From Lachnospiraceae bacterium (GTDB taxonomy: Bacteria > Bacillota > Clostridia > Lachnospirales > Lachnospiraceae), in the NCBI GenBank assembly GCA_021628825.1, contig JAJXRY010000002.1, positions 992,001 through 1,056,000 of the forward strand: a DNA stretch of 64,000 nucleotides, given 5' to 3'. Of the stretch, positions 1-10,431 are shown piece after piece (the first letter of the stretch is position 1; each line of letters opens with the position of its first letter). The translations under genes and the position numbers were made by a program. The notes under the pieces were generated by a model. The model searched no databases and was not told the DNA's origin. It saw only the letters and a list, made by a program, of their open reading frames with translations.

Positions 1-151
1 ATGGAGTCAAGCACAAGGCATGACACAGCACGCAATACATGGAGTTAAGCGTAAGACATGAAGCAGCACACAATACATGAAGGCAAGCGTAAGGCATGAA
101 GCAGCACGCAATACATACAGGAAAAACAAGACATGAAGCGATGCACAATAT
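1..151. repeat. 38-bp tandem repeat array
   Basis: Three head-to-tail copies of a 38-bp unit (1-38, 39-76, 77-114) are followed by a degenerate fourth copy to about 151. Units open with ATGGAG or ATGAAG and end in a conserved CAATAC. The period is not a multiple of three and no plausible protein results, so this is non-coding. The array may extend beyond the left edge of the window. Confidence 0.85.
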
Positions 152-239
152 ATGTGGGAAAATTCAATATATGGAGGAAAGAACACTGCATAAATTAAGA
201 CACAAGATATAAAACAATACATAAAGCAACACATAAAAC

Positions 240-427
240 GTTACAGTTCAGCCATGCCCATTCATAAGCTTCCGGATGGTACAGATTGGCTAACAAATAT
301 TCGTGCTTTCCGGCAACTTATTTCATGTCGGGCGTCAGCTCTATAGAAATGATTGTATAAGCTGCCCTTAGTGAGCAAGCTTCCACGGTCATCTTGCACA
401 ATCATTTCTGCATGGCTGAACTGTTAC
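240..427. repeat. Structured interspersed repeat, family A, copy 1
   Basis: The ends form an 18-bp near-perfect inverted repeat (GTTACAGTTCAGCCATGC at the left, its complement at 410-427). Inside are two further stem arms: one with ATAAGC at the base near 271 pairing near 325, and one with AGAAATGATTGT near 344 pairing with its exact complement near 398. Long stretches recur at 50900-51024, and the same architecture recurs at 29161-29340. It ends about 30 bp before the GH31 start. It could be a MITE-like element or a family of structured RNAs. Confidence 0.8.
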
Positions 428-456
428 CATAGAACAACACACAAGGAGGATGAGAC

Positions 457-2451
457 ATGAGATTCTTTAAAGAAAACAACAGTTTATGCTTCAAGCATCA
501 GTATGAAACCATGATGATTACCCCATGGGGAAAGAATGCGTTACGCGTGCGTGCGACAAAGTACCCACAGTTTACGCAGCATGACTGGGCACTGGAGGAA
601 GTGGTTCCTGATACATCCAAAGAAGTTTCCATTGAAATCAATGAGGACAACACTGCATCCATTCAGAACGGGAGACTTAGCCTCAAAATTGATGCATCCG
701 GTATTCTGACCTATTACCGCGATGGTAAGAAATTCTTAAAGGAATGTCACAGAGACTACGATCAGCCGTCCTGTCCCGAAAGCCGGTGTTTAAAGATCCG
801 TGGCAGAGAGTACAAGGCAATCATCGGTGGAGACTATACCTTAAAGGTTCGTTTTGAAAGCAACAACGGAGAGAAAATTTATGGAATGGGACAGTACCAG
901 CAGGAATATCTGGATTTGAAGGGCTGTACACTGGAGCTGGCACAGCGCAATTCCCAGGTAAGTATTCCGTTTGCCGTATCCAGTCTCGGTTATGGCTTCC
1001 TGTGGAATCATCCGGGCGTAGGAACGGCTACGTTTGGTAAGAATTACACGGAATGGGAAGCAAAAGCAACGAAGCAGATGGATTACTGGATTACCGTAGA
1101 TGACAATCCGGCAAAGATTATGGAGAATTATACCGAAGTAACAGGAAGAACACCGATGTTTCCGGAAGAACTGCTTGGTTTATGGCAGTGCAAGCTTCGT
1201 TACCGGACACAGGAGGAGGTGTTGGGAGTTGCCCGTAAATACAAGGAGCTGGGCATCCATATTGATGTGATCGTGATCGACTTTTTCCACTGGACCAGAC
1301 AGGGAGACTGGCAGTTTGATAAGAAATACTGGCCGGATCCCAAGGCAATGTGCGAAGAATTGCATGCAATGGGAACCAAAGTGGTTGTTTCTGTATGGCC
1401 GACCGTGGACAAAAGGAGTATTCATTTTGCAGAAATGCAGGAACGCGGCCTGCTGATCCGGACGGAACATGGCAGCAACCAGACTTATGATTTCCAGGGG
1501 GACTGTCTGGAAATCGATGTAACCAATCCGGAAGCGGCAGAGTATATCTGGGAGAAGTGCAAGGAAAGCTATTACGATTACGGAATTGATCTATTCTGGC
1601 TGGACAATTCCGAACCGGATTATAACGTATATGATTATGACAATTACCGTTATTATATGGGAACAGCGCTGGAAGTAACCAATGTATATCCAAAGCTTCT
1701 TGCCAAGGCATTTACCGATGGAATGAAAAAGGAAGCAAAGACGGACAGGATTCTTCATCTGATCCGTTCTACCTGGGCAGGTGGACAGAAGTATGGTGTT
1801 CTTTTGTGGTCCGGTGATGTGCCGAGTACCTTCGAGTCCTTAAGGGATCAGATCAATGCAGGACTCAATGCCGGACTTGCCGGAATTCCCTGGTGGACAA
1901 CAGATATCGGTGGCTTTATGACCGATGACTGGCAGGATGAAGCGTTCCGTGAACTGCTATTGCGCTGGTATGAGTTTGCAGTATTCAGTCCGGTTCTGCG
2001 TATGCATGGTGACCGTGGACCGCACGACATTGAGCCGTTGGATGAAAGGGAATGGGGTGGAGGAAGCCTTTATACCGGACATGATAATGAGCTTTGGAGC
2101 TATGGCGAGGAAGCTTTTACCATTATGAAAAAGCAGCTGGATCTGCGTCTTTCCCTGAAGCCTTATATTGAAAAGCTGATGAAGGAAGCTGCACAGACCG
2201 GTGCGCCCCTGCTTCGTACTTTATTCTATGAATTCCCGCTTGATCCGATGTGTTGGGAGATTGAAGACCAGTATATGTTCGGTGACAGGTATCTGGTAGC
2301 CCCGGTTCTGGAGCTTGGATGCAGGGAGCGTCAGGTTTATCTTCCGGAAGGAACCTGGAAGAATCTGGTAGACGGTAAGGAATATTTAGGTGGCTCTTAC
2401 GTAATGAGCGAGGCTCCGCTTGAGGCTATTCCGGTATTTGAAAGAGTGTAG
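457..2451 (+). CDS. GH31 family glycoside hydrolase (alpha-glucosidase/alpha-xylosidase type)
   Basis: This 664-residue protein has the GH31 layout: an N-terminal beta-sandwich, a TIM barrel from roughly residue 235 and C-terminal beta domains. The barrel carries the family nucleophile context FWLDNSEPD, with Asp383 as likely nucleophile and Asp454 (WSGDVPS) as candidate acid/base. There is no signal peptide, so it should act in the cytoplasm on imported alpha-linked oligosaccharides. The start follows an AAGGAGG site at correct spacing. The frame is intact, unlike many neighbours. A clear paralogue lies at 41075-43061. Substrate (glucoside, xyloside or galactoside) cannot be decided from sequence. 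Confidence 0.9.
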   Translation: MRFFKENNSLCFKHQYETMMITPWGKNALRVRATKYPQFTQHDWALEEVVPDTSKEVSIEINEDNTASIQNGRLSLKIDASGILTYYRDGKKFLKECHRDYDQPSCPESRCLKIRGREYKAIIGGDYTLKVRFESNNGEKIYGMGQYQQEYLDLKGCTLELAQRNSQVSIPFAVSSLGYGFLWNHPGVGTATFGKNYTEWEAKATKQMDYWITVDDNPAKIMENYTEVTGRTPMFPEELLGLWQCKLRYRTQEEVLGVARKYKELGIHIDVIVIDFFHWTRQGDWQFDKKYWPDPKAMCEELHAMGTKVVVSVWPTVDKRSIHFAEMQERGLLIRTEHGSNQTYDFQGDCLEIDVTNPEAAEYIWEKCKESYYDYGIDLFWLDNSEPDYNVYDYDNYRYYMGTALEVTNVYPKLLAKAFTDGMKKEAKTDRILHLIRSTWAGGQKYGVLLWSGDVPSTFESLRDQINAGLNAGLAGIPWWTTDIGGFMTDDWQDEAFRELLLRWYEFAVFSPVLRMHGDRGPHDIEPLDEREWGGGSLYTGHDNELWSYGEEAFTIMKKQLDLRLSLKPYIEKLMKEAAQTGAPLLRTLFYEFPLDPMCWEIEDQYMFGDRYLVAPVLELGCRERQVYLPEGTWKNLVDGKEYLGGSYVMSEAPLEAIPVFERV

Positions 2452-2634
2452 GACGGGTGCGGAGCACTTTATGAGAATTGTTTTTTTGAATTATTTTTGT
2501 AAATGTTTTTGTAAAAAGATTTTTTTGGAAAAGATTTTTTTGAACAGCGTTTTTGAATAATGGTTCGTGAAACGGTTTGTGAAATACGGTTTGTAAATAC
2601 AAGACGGTTCTTGCAATTACAGGAAAGATTCGTT

Positions 2635-2668
2635 AAACTGGGAATGTATGTGAATACATTCCCAGTTT
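2635..2668 (+). terminator. 15-bp perfect hairpin downstream of GH31
   Basis: AAACTGGGAATGTAT and its exact complement surround a GTGA loop. It lies about 185 bp after the GH31 stop. No U-tract follows, so it may be an RNA-stabilising or intrinsic-terminator-like palindrome. The sequence between the stop and the hairpin (2452-2634) is T-rich with repeated GTTTTTG-like words and holds no gene that I can support. Confidence 0.5.
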
Positions 2669-2703
2669 GCAATTGCTTGTAAATGCGTAAAAAGGCTGTA
2701 CTT

Positions 2704-2732
2704 TTGCAAATAGAATTCGAAATAGTTATACC
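2704..2732 (+). promoter_or_regulatory. Candidate sigma-A promoter for mscL
   Basis: TTGCAA (2704-2709) and TATACC (2727-2732) are 17 bp apart, about 47 bp before the mscL start. Confidence 0.45.
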
Positions 2733-2778
2733 TTTTTAATTATTTAAATATTAGATACCAGGAGGAACAGGATTATAA

Positions 2779-3197
2779 ATGAAAGCACTGATCAAAGAAT
2801 TTAAGGAATTTATTTCAAGAGGAAACGTGATGGATATGGCAGTCGGTGTCATCATCGGTGGTGCATTTACTGCAATTGTGAATTCACTGGTAAATGATAT
2901 GCTGATGCCATTGCTTTCTCTTTTAACCGGCGGATTTGACTTTTTCCGGACTCTGCATTGCGCTTGGAGAAGGAGAAAAATGCAGCAACGATCAATTATG
3001 GTTCCTTTATTTCTGCCATCATTAATTTCCTGTTGATTGCACTGGTGATCTTCCTGATCATTAAGGCAATTAATAAGGTTTCCCGTAAGAAGAAAGAAGA
3101 AGCTGCGGCACCAACTACGAAGGAATGCCCGTATTGTAAGGAACAGATTGCTATTGAGGCAACGAGATGCCCTCATTGTACTTCAGAGCTTGAGTAA
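2779..3197 (+). CDS. mscL: Large-conductance mechanosensitive channel MscL with C-terminal zinc ribbon
   Basis: The product is a membrane channel that opens under membrane tension and releases solutes during osmotic downshock. The first helix is typical (FKEFISRGNVMDMAVGVIIG), the second lies in the INFLLIALVIFLIIKA stretch. After the basic linker comes an extra tail with two CPYC/CPHC knuckles, a zinc-ribbon extension absent from classical MscL. The frame breaks twice, at TTTTT 2941-2945 and AAAAA 2976-2980. Shortening each by one base restores the loop sequence DFSGLCIALGEGENAAT. An AGGAGG site precedes the start. Probably functional in the organism. Confidence 0.88.
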
Positions 3198-3382
3198 CCA
3201 CTAACCACTAATCACACGGAAATAAATTCAAGAGTGATCTGTGATCTGTTTTGGCAGTATAGAATGGAAGCGAAGAGTTTAAGCCGGATATCAGCAGATT
3301 GGAAGAACTGTGTCTATGACAGGTGCCCGTAAAAAGAGATCAGAGCCTGAAAGCAGAGAATGGTAAGAGGAAAGTGAAAATC

Positions 3383-4246
3383 ATGGAACAGAACATTGAG
3401 AATACACAATCGATAGCAGAACCGATGAGCCGGCAGAAGAAGGTCGCAGCCATCAATGATCTGACCGGATACGGGCGGTGTGCACTGACCGTTTCCCTTC
3501 CGGTGATTTCCCATATGAAGCTGCAATGCTGTCCGGTTCCGACGTCAATTTTATCCAATCATACCGGGTATCCGGAGTATTATTTTGATGATTATACTGA
3601 CCGCCTGCCGGAATATCTTGCTATGTGGAAGAAGCTGAAGCTGTCCTTTGACGGAATCATGTCCGGATTCTTAGGCTCTGCAGAGCAGATCGGTATGGTG
3701 GAGAGTTTTATTAAAACCTTTCGTAAGGAGCATACCATTGTGGTCGTAGATCCAGTGATGGGAGATCATGGATCAATCAGCAGCGTCTATACAGAAGAAA
3801 TGTGTCTGTTAATGCGCAGGCTGGTATCTCTTGCAGATATTGTAACACCGAATCTGAACGAAGGCTGCAGGTTGACGGATGTGCCCTACCGGGATCATGG
3901 CTGGACGCGGAAGGAGTTACTCCGGATGGCAGAACATCTGACGGATTATGGACCGCAGAAGGTGGTTATTACCGGAATTCCACAGGGAGAGTTTATCGCG
4001 AATTTCATGTATGAAAAGGACAGAGAACCCGGGATGATCCGGACGCACCGTGTTTTTGAGGAACGCTGTGGAACCGGAGATCTGTTTGCCTCCATTATCA
4101 CTGCGGATGCTGTGAATGGCGTGGAATTTGAGCAGTCCGTGCGTAAGGCATGCCGTTTTATTAAGAAGTGCATGATCAAGACTGCCGAGATGCATATTGA
4201 GCCGAAGAACGGCGTATGCTTCGAGGAAATATTGCATTTACTGTAG
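3383..4246 (+). CDS. Pyridoxamine/pyridoxal kinase-like protein (PdxY/PdxK, ribokinase fold)
   Basis: A PfkB/ribokinase-fold small-molecule kinase that should phosphorylate B6 vitamers (pyridoxal, pyridoxamine) using ATP. The protein opens with the substrate-binding INDLTGYGRCALT segment, contains VVDPVMGDHG in the middle, TPNLNE after it, and the anion-hole motif CGTGD with the catalytic Asp near residue 233. I place the start at 3383 behind GAGGAAAG; the frame stays open 60 bases upstream but without a ribosome-binding site. The end abuts a strong bidirectional terminator shared with the converging cellobiose phosphorylase gene. Hydroxymethylpyrimidine kinase activity is an alternative. Confidence 0.85.
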   Translation: MEQNIENTQSIAEPMSRQKKVAAINDLTGYGRCALTVSLPVISHMKLQCCPVPTSILSNHTGYPEYYFDDYTDRLPEYLAMWKKLKLSFDGIMSGFLGSAEQIGMVESFIKTFRKEHTIVVVDPVMGDHGSISSVYTEEMCLLMRRLVSLADIVTPNLNEGCRLTDVPYRDHGWTRKELLRMAEHLTDYGPQKVVITGIPQGEFIANFMYEKDREPGMIRTHRVFEERCGTGDLFASIITADAVNGVEFEQSVRKACRFIKKCMIKTAEMHIEPKNGVCFEEILHLL

Positions 4247-4267
4247 TAGCGTATATTTGACTCAACA

Positions 4268-4298
4268 AAAGGGACATCCGGTCAACGGATGTCCCTTT
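4268..4298. terminator. Bidirectional terminator between kinase and cellobiose phosphorylase
   Basis: A 13-bp perfect stem (AAAGGGACATCCG and complement) with a GTCAA loop separates two convergent genes. A-rich and T-rich flanks allow use on both strands. Confidence 0.85.
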
Positions 4299-4361
4299 CT
4301 ACATAACCCTTTCTACATAACCCCATAATTATCTCTAAATTGTTTATTCTGTCAGTAAGAC

Positions 4362-6801
4362 TTAACCCATGGTAACAACAACGTCGTAGGTTTCCTTGCC
4401 CTTTACATAAGGGATCACACATCCGTCGATTGCCTTGCCGTCTACGGTGATGCTCTTAATTCCCTTTTCAACCTTGTCAGGGTTTTGAACCTTGATGTTG
4501 TAGGTTCCTTCACGGAATTTACGTGTTAATTCAAAGTCACCGAAATCCTTCGGTACACAAGGATCAATGCTTAATCCGTTGTGGGTCGGATATACACCTA
4601 AGATGTACTGGGAAACATTGACAAAGGTCCATGCAGCAGTACCGGTTAACCAGCTGTTCTTTGCTTCACCATGGAACTTCGCATCACGGCCGGCAACCAT
4701 CTGGGAGTATACATAAGGCTCTGTTCTGTGAATCTCACTGAACTCTTCGCAGTAAGCAGGGCAGGTCTTCTGGTAAATTTCAAACGCTCTGTCGCCACGT
4801 CCGATTACAGTTTCAGCGATGGATACCCAGGGATTGTTGTGGCAGAAGATACCGGCATTCTCTTTATATCCGGGCGGATAAGAAGAGATTTCTCCAAGCT
4901 CTAAGTGATATCTGGTATAAGCAGGCTGGAGAATCATAACACCATATTTGGTATCCAGCTTTTCTTTTACAGAATCAAGAGCTTTCTTAGCAAGACCTTC
5001 CTTCACGCCGATACCTGCTAAAGAGCAGAAGCCGTTGGACTCAATATAAATCTGACCTTCTTCACACTCCTTGGAACCGATCTTCTGACCGTAAGCATCG
5101 TATGCACGAACGAACCAGTCACCATCCCAGCCATCCTTAAGAACAGCGTCATACATTTTGGCAACTTCTTCTCTGGCATAATCTGCTTCCTTCTGGTCAC
5201 CCATCAGTTCACAGAGCTGTGCATATTCTTCACCGTACTTAACGAACATACCTGCGATGAATACGGACTCTGCAACAGGTCCTTCGGAAGGACCGAAGGT
5301 CTGGAAGGATTCACCCGGATGTTCGGAGAAGCAGTTCAGGTTCAGACAGTCATTCCAGTCGGCACGCCCGATCAGAGGAAGATTGTGAGGACCCTTGTGA
5401 TTTACGGTGTAATCAAAGCTTCTCTTTAAGTGTCCCATCAAAGGAGTAGCTACGGACATATCATTATCATAAGGAACCATCTCGGTTAAAATGGTGGTAT
5501 CGCCGGTCTCGCGGACATAGGCGGATGTACCTGCGATCAGCCATAACGGATCATCATTAAATCCGGAACCAATGTCGGAGTTACCCTTCTTGGTAAGCGG
5601 CTGATACTGATGATATGCACTACCATCCTGGAACTGGGTAGATGCGATATCAATGATTCTTTCTCTTGCACGGTCCGGAATCAGATGTACGAAGCCGAGC
5701 AGATCCTGACAGGAGTCACGGAATCCCATTCCACGGCCGATACCGGATTCATAATAGGAAGCAGAACGTGACATGTTAAAGGTAACCATACACTGATACT
5801 GATTCCAGATGTTAACCATACGGTCAACCTTATCGTTAGAGGACTTCACGGTGTACTTGGAAAGAAGTCCGTTCCAGTATTCGTTCAGCTCTGCAAATGC
5901 CTTATCTACATCTGCGTCTGTTTTATAACGGTCAAGCATTTCATAAGCACGCTTCTTATTTACAACACCCTTGGATTCCCATTTCTCATCTTCAGGATTC
6001 TCTATGTAGCCCAGTACGAAAACAAAGGACCTGGTTTCACCGGGATTTAAGGTGATGTTGATCTGATGGGAAGCGATCGGCTGCCATCCGCTTGCTACGG
6101 AGTTGGTGCAGGCACCATTCTTAACAGCGGTCGGATCATCTGTTCCATTGTATGCGCCAAGGAATTCATCGCGGATGGTATCAAAGCCATCGATCTTCGC
6201 ATTTACAGAGTAAACAGCATAGTGATTACGACGCTCTCTGTACTCGGTTTTTGTGGAAAATCGTGGAATCTACGATTTCAACTTCGCCGGTACTGAAGTT
6301 ACGCTGGAAGTTCTTCATATCATCATCCGCATTCCATAAGCACCATTCTACATAAGAGAATAAGGACAGGGTCTTGACGGAAGATGAGTTGTTGGTCAGC
6401 TTCACCTGGTTGATTTCACAGGTATCGTTCATCGGAACAAAAAGCGAGAACAGAAGCCTGTACATTATTCTTGCTTGAGATAAAGCGGCTGTAACCGATA
6501 CCGTGACGGCACTCGTAAGAGTCAAGCTCAGTCTTTGTGGGCTTCCACCCTGGGATTCCAAATGGTATCTCCATCTTTAATATAGAAGTATTTACCATTC
6601 ACATCATTGGGGGTATCGTTGTAACGATAACGGGTTAAACGAAGTAACTTCGCATCCTTATAGAAGGAATAGCCACCGCAGGTGTTGGATATCAGACTGA
6701 AGAAATCATTACAGCCAAGATAGTTGATCCAGGGAAGCGGAGTTCTTGGGTGTGGTGATCACGTACTCACGGTTCGCGTCATCAAAATAACCAAATTTCA
6801 T
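4362..6801 (-). CDS. cbp: Cellobiose phosphorylase, GH94
   Basis: This enzyme cleaves cellobiose with phosphate to glucose 1-phosphate and glucose in the cytoplasm, saving ATP. The sequence follows clostridial cellobiose phosphorylases end to end: MKFGYFDDANREYVITTP at the start, ELDSYECRHGIGYSRF, NFQRNFSTGEVEI, NQYQCMVTFNMSRSASY, the catalytic-Asp region GRADWNDCLN, and NSWLTGTAAW near the end, for about 811 residues. Four single-base insertions break the frame: AA near 6738, GGG 6552-6554, AAAAA 6439-6443 and TTTTT 6248-6252 (plus-strand letters). The start has GGAG eight bases upstream. It is transcribed divergently from the LacI-type regulator and beside an oligosaccharide importer. Confidence 0.93.
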
Positions 6802-6900
6802 AGCACTTTCTCCTTACCTTATTAATTATTTTATTAATTGTATTAATAGTTACCTAATCATGTAAAAGTAAACGAATGCTGATATAGATAAACATACAGA

Positions 6901-6957
6901 AAACGTTTAAGTAACCTCTTAATTAGAATTATACATAAAAAGGATATGCTATTGCAA
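6901..6957 (-). promoter_or_regulatory. cbp promoter with candidate LacI-family operator
   Basis: On the minus strand TTGCAA (6952-6957) and TATAAT (6928-6933) are 18 bp apart. The 8-bp palindrome AAACGTTT (6901-6908) lies 20-27 bp downstream of the -10 box, a good position for a roadblock operator of the divergent LacI-type protein. The rest of the 6802-7297 gap is AT-rich and holds no gene. Confidence 0.5.
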
Positions 6958-7297
6958 CAACAAAATTGTGCATATTAGAGCACTTTCGAATAGAGAAAAA
7001 AATAATTTCTAGTGCAAAAATATTATTTTGAAGGCTAATAAAATTAAAATTACTTAAAAAAATACTTAAGATTAGCTTATGAACAAATGCTAATAGCGAA
7101 AAATTTAAGTTGTCAATAGTAAAAATCCTTGTTGAAAATAGTAGAAATATACTTGCTCTTTCTGTGAAATTTGCTAAAAAAATGTCATTTTTGCATAAAA
7201 AAATCATAAAAAAAGCATTGCGAAGTTATAAGAAATGATGTACGATAATGATACGAAAACGATTAAGAAATCGATGAGCAGTGAAGGGATTACAGCT

Positions 7298-8309
7298 ATG
7301 GTTTCGATGAAGGATATTTCAGCAGCCTGCGGGGTATCGATAGCAACCGTCAGCAAGGCCCTGAACGATCACAAGGATATAGGAAAAGAAACAAAGGAAC
7401 ATATCAGACAGGTTGCCAAGGAAATGGGATATTCCCCAAACTCTGCAGCCAAGGCATTGAAAACAAACTGCACCAGAAATCTTGGAGTTCTCTTTGTGGA
7501 TGATGCCCACAGCGGCCTGAAGCATGATTATTTTTACATATGTACTGGACAGCTTCAAAAGTACTGCAGAAGAGAAGGGATACGATATCACTTTTATTAA
7601 CAGCAACCGATCCGGTGGAAACAAGATGTCCTATTTAGAGCATAGCAGATATCGCGGATTTGACGGTGTGATGATTGCCTGTGTGGACTTCTATGATCCG
7701 GAAGTGGAAGAACTGGTACGGAGTGATATCCCGGTAATCACCATTGATCATCTTTTTAATAACCGATGTGCCATTATCTCAGATAACGTATCCGGCATGA
7801 GAGATCTTGTACAATATGTTTATTCCATGGGACACCGCAGGATTGCATACATTCATGGAGCATCCTCATCGGTTACACAAAACCGGTTATCTTCTTTCTA
7901 TAAGACCTGCGAGGAGCTTGGCATTGATGTTCCGGCAGAGTACATCGGAGAAGCACCTTACCGTGATACGAACGGTGCCTACCTGGAAACGAAGAGACTC
8001 CTGGGACTTAAGGAGATTCCGACCTGCATCCTTTATCCGGATGATTTCTCCTGCTTTGGAGGAATTAATGCCATCAATGAACTGGGACTTAAGATTCCCG
8101 ATGATGTATCTGTAGTTGGTTATGATGGATTAAGAATTGCAAGACATTTTGAACCGAAGATTACGACCATTATCCAGGATACCGGGAGGCTTGGAAGAGA
8201 AGCGGCACTGAAGCTTATCAGTCTCATTGAAAATCCGAAGTCGACAATTACTGAACAGATTGTCGTTCCCGGTGTGGTTTTTGAAGGTAATTCGGTGAAA
8301 CATTTATAA
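7298..8309 (+). CDS. LacI/GalR family transcriptional regulator
   Basis: The N-terminal helix-turn-helix (MKDISAACGVSIATVSKALN) and the hinge (NSAAKALKT) are typical of LacI proteins, followed by a periplasmic-binding-protein-like sugar-sensing domain (GFDGVMIACVD, VVGYDGL). I choose the ATG at 7298, behind GAAGGGA, over an upstream in-frame ATG at 7235. One extra T in TTTTT 7531-7535 splits the frame. Removing it gives a smooth HDYFTYVLDSFKS join. It lies between divergent cbp and the importer, so it probably controls both in response to the imported sugar. Confidence 0.88.
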
Positions 8310-8444
8310 TTGGAAATAAGGCATACAATCTGACAGGTTGTACATAAAAATGAGATATATAAGAAGAACGGCAGTGAACGGTAATGATGCGTTTCTTCTA
8401 TATATAAAGAAAAAGCAAATCTAACGGAAAAAGGAGAGATGACT

Positions 8445-9350
8445 ATGAAAAGCTTCTTGCATAACACGTGGAAGCACAGAGCGCACGTTGTAATGGCGTT
8501 GCCGGCATTCCTGATTTTATTCTTTATCATGTATGTCCCTATGGCTGGTCTTGTAATGGCGTTTAAGAATTTTGACTACACGCTGGGTATTTGGAAGAGC
8601 CCGTGGAACGGAATTGACAACTTCAAATTCCTTCTTGCTTCCAAAGCAACCTTCATGACAATGACGAGAAATACCCTGTTGTATTACATTGTGTTTACGG
8701 CGCTGGGAACCTTCCTCAATGTAGTACTGGCAATCGCTATTGATCAGTTCATATTTAAAAAAATGGCTAAGACAATGCAGACCATTATGATCATCCCGGT
8801 ATTTATTTCTTATGCAGCAGTACAGTTTATTGTATATGCATTTATCAGTACCGATACTGGTATCATCAATCATGCAATGGATGCCAATATACGATTTTAC
8901 TCAACAGCTTCTTACTGGCCGGTGATCTTAACCATCGTAAAAATGTGGAACAGTGTAGGTTATGGTTCTGTGTTGTATATGTCCGTATTAGCCGGTATTG
9001 ATACCGAGTTATACGAAGCAGCAGAAATCGATGGCGCAAACAAGTGGCAGAAGATCTGGAACATTACCATCCCGGCACTGATTCCGATGATTACTGTTAT
9101 GCTGTTATTATCCGTTGGCAGCATTATGAAGTCTGATACCGGTTTGTTCTATCAGGTAACCAGAAACAGTGGTGTGCTTTATCCGACAACACAGGTTATT
9201 GACTCTTATGTATTGAATGCGATCTTTAAAAACTCTAACTTTGGATTTACGGCTGCAACCAGCTTCTTCCAGTCTGTGGTAGGCTTGCTGATGATGCTAT
9301 TTGCGAATGGAATGGTTCGTAAGATTGCACCCGATAATGCATTGTTCTAA
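8445..9350 (+). CDS. Sugar ABC transporter permease, LplB/MalF type
   Basis: An integral membrane subunit of a CUT1-type carbohydrate importer with about six hydrophobic segments. The cytoplasmic EAA loop is clear (ELYEAAEIDGANKWQKIWNITIP). The second of two close ATGs is chosen because AGGAG (8432-8436) sits eight bases before it. It is followed 18 bp later by a second permease. No ATPase gene is nearby, as is usual for such operons, which share an MsmK-type ATPase. Its place beside cellobiose phosphorylase suggests beta-glucan oligosaccharides, but this is inference. Confidence 0.9.
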   Translation: MKSFLHNTWKHRAHVVMALPAFLILFFIMYVPMAGLVMAFKNFDYTLGIWKSPWNGIDNFKFLLASKATFMTMTRNTLLYYIVFTALGTFLNVVLAIAIDQFIFKKMAKTMQTIMIIPVFISYAAVQFIVYAFISTDTGIINHAMDANIRFYSTASYWPVILTIVKMWNSVGYGSVLYMSVLAGIDTELYEAAEIDGANKWQKIWNITIPALIPMITVMLLLSVGSIMKSDTGLFYQVTRNSGVLYPTTQVIDSYVLNAIFKNSNFGFTAATSFFQSVVGLLMMLFANGMVRKIAPDNALF

Positions 9351-9368
9351 GGGAAAGGAGAATAGAAG

Positions 9369-10304
9369 ATGAGCAAGAAAAAAGGTAATGCTGCCGATTT
9401 GGCACCATCCAGAAAAGAGAAAAAAGGAATCGGTCAGTATGTTCTCGGATTTTTCCTTTTACTGTATACACTGTTTTTGCTTTCTGCCGGTATTGCTGGT
9501 ATTCATTGCAGCTTTCACAGATGAAGGTGCAATTCTGAATAATGGTTTCAGCTACTTCCCGGAGAAGTGGTCCTTAGCAGGTGTACAATCCGTTTTGAAA
9601 TATGGTCATCAGTTATTGACCTCTTATGCAGTTACTATTTTTGTTACGGTATTCGGTACCTTCTTAGGTCTGATGGTAATGAGTATGTTTGCTTATTCCA
9701 TCAGCAGAAAGGGCTTCCGGTTATCCAAGTTTTTATCCGTTTACCTTTTGATCCCTATGCTGTTCAATGGTGGTCAGCTTTCCGGATATATTATCTTCAC
9801 AAGCTACTATCACTTAAAAGACAGCTTATGGTTATTAATCCTTCCGTTGTGTGTATCTACGATGAACGTTATCATCTTAAGAACATACATCGCTAACAGT
9901 ATTCCGAATGAATTGATGGAAGCAGCCAAGATTGATGGTGCAGGCGAGTACAGAACGTTCTTCCAGATCACCCTTCCGCTTCTTAAGCCTTCCATGGCAG
10001 CTGTAGGCTTTTATGATGGCTACCGCTTACTGGAATGACTGGCAGAATGCTTTTGCTTTACATTACCTCCGATAGTAAGAAGCCGTTACAGCTTCTGCTT
10101 GTAAGTATTCAGAAGAGTATCGAGTTCCTGTTGAATAACACCAATGTACCTGCGGCAGCGAGAGCAGCTATGGGTGGTAATATTCCGCAGTACTCTTCCA
10201 CAATGGCAACGGTATTGATCGTTATCGGACCGATCATGGTGGTATATCCGTTCTTCCAGAAATATTTCATTAAGGGCTTGACAGTAGGATCTGTTAAGGG
10301 TTAA
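9369..10304 (+). CDS. Sugar ABC transporter permease, LplC/MalG type
   Basis: Second membrane subunit of the importer, with an EAA loop ELMEAAKIDGAGEYRTFFQITLP and the typical C-terminal end IKGLTVGSVKG. The frame is broken three times by one extra T: 9481-9483, 10009-10012 and 10051-10054. Correcting all three returns exactly to the final frame and restores WNDWQNALLYITSDSKKPLQ. The start follows GGAAAGGAG in the short gap after the first permease. It is followed by a small hairpin and the binding-protein gene. Confidence 0.88.
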
Positions 10305-10368
10305 TATAGTGACTGGTACGCTTTTAAAAAGGTATCGTAAAAACAACATACTTATTTTTGGTATTCCG

Positions 10369-10393
10369 GGTGATTCCAATTCCGGCATCACCT
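10369..10393 (+). promoter_or_regulatory. Intercistronic hairpin before the binding-protein gene
   Basis: GGTGAT and ATCACC pair around a 13-base loop in the 127-bp gap between the second permease and the binding protein. Such hairpins often protect the highly expressed binding-protein message by blocking 3'-5' decay. The role is inferred. Confidence 0.35.
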
Positions 10394-10431
10394 TTGAGAA
10401 TATAAATTAAAAAGGGAGGTTTTTTTATCAA

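Noticed and set aside
7..234. Minus-strand open frame rich in Cys, Leu and Tyr
   Set aside because: It is the complement of the 38-bp tandem repeat array, with a period that is not a codon multiple and no ribosome-binding site.
1118..1711. Long minus-strand open frames inside the first GH31 gene
   Set aside because: The plus-strand frame encodes a complete GH31 enzyme with catalytic motifs; the opposite frames have no family features.
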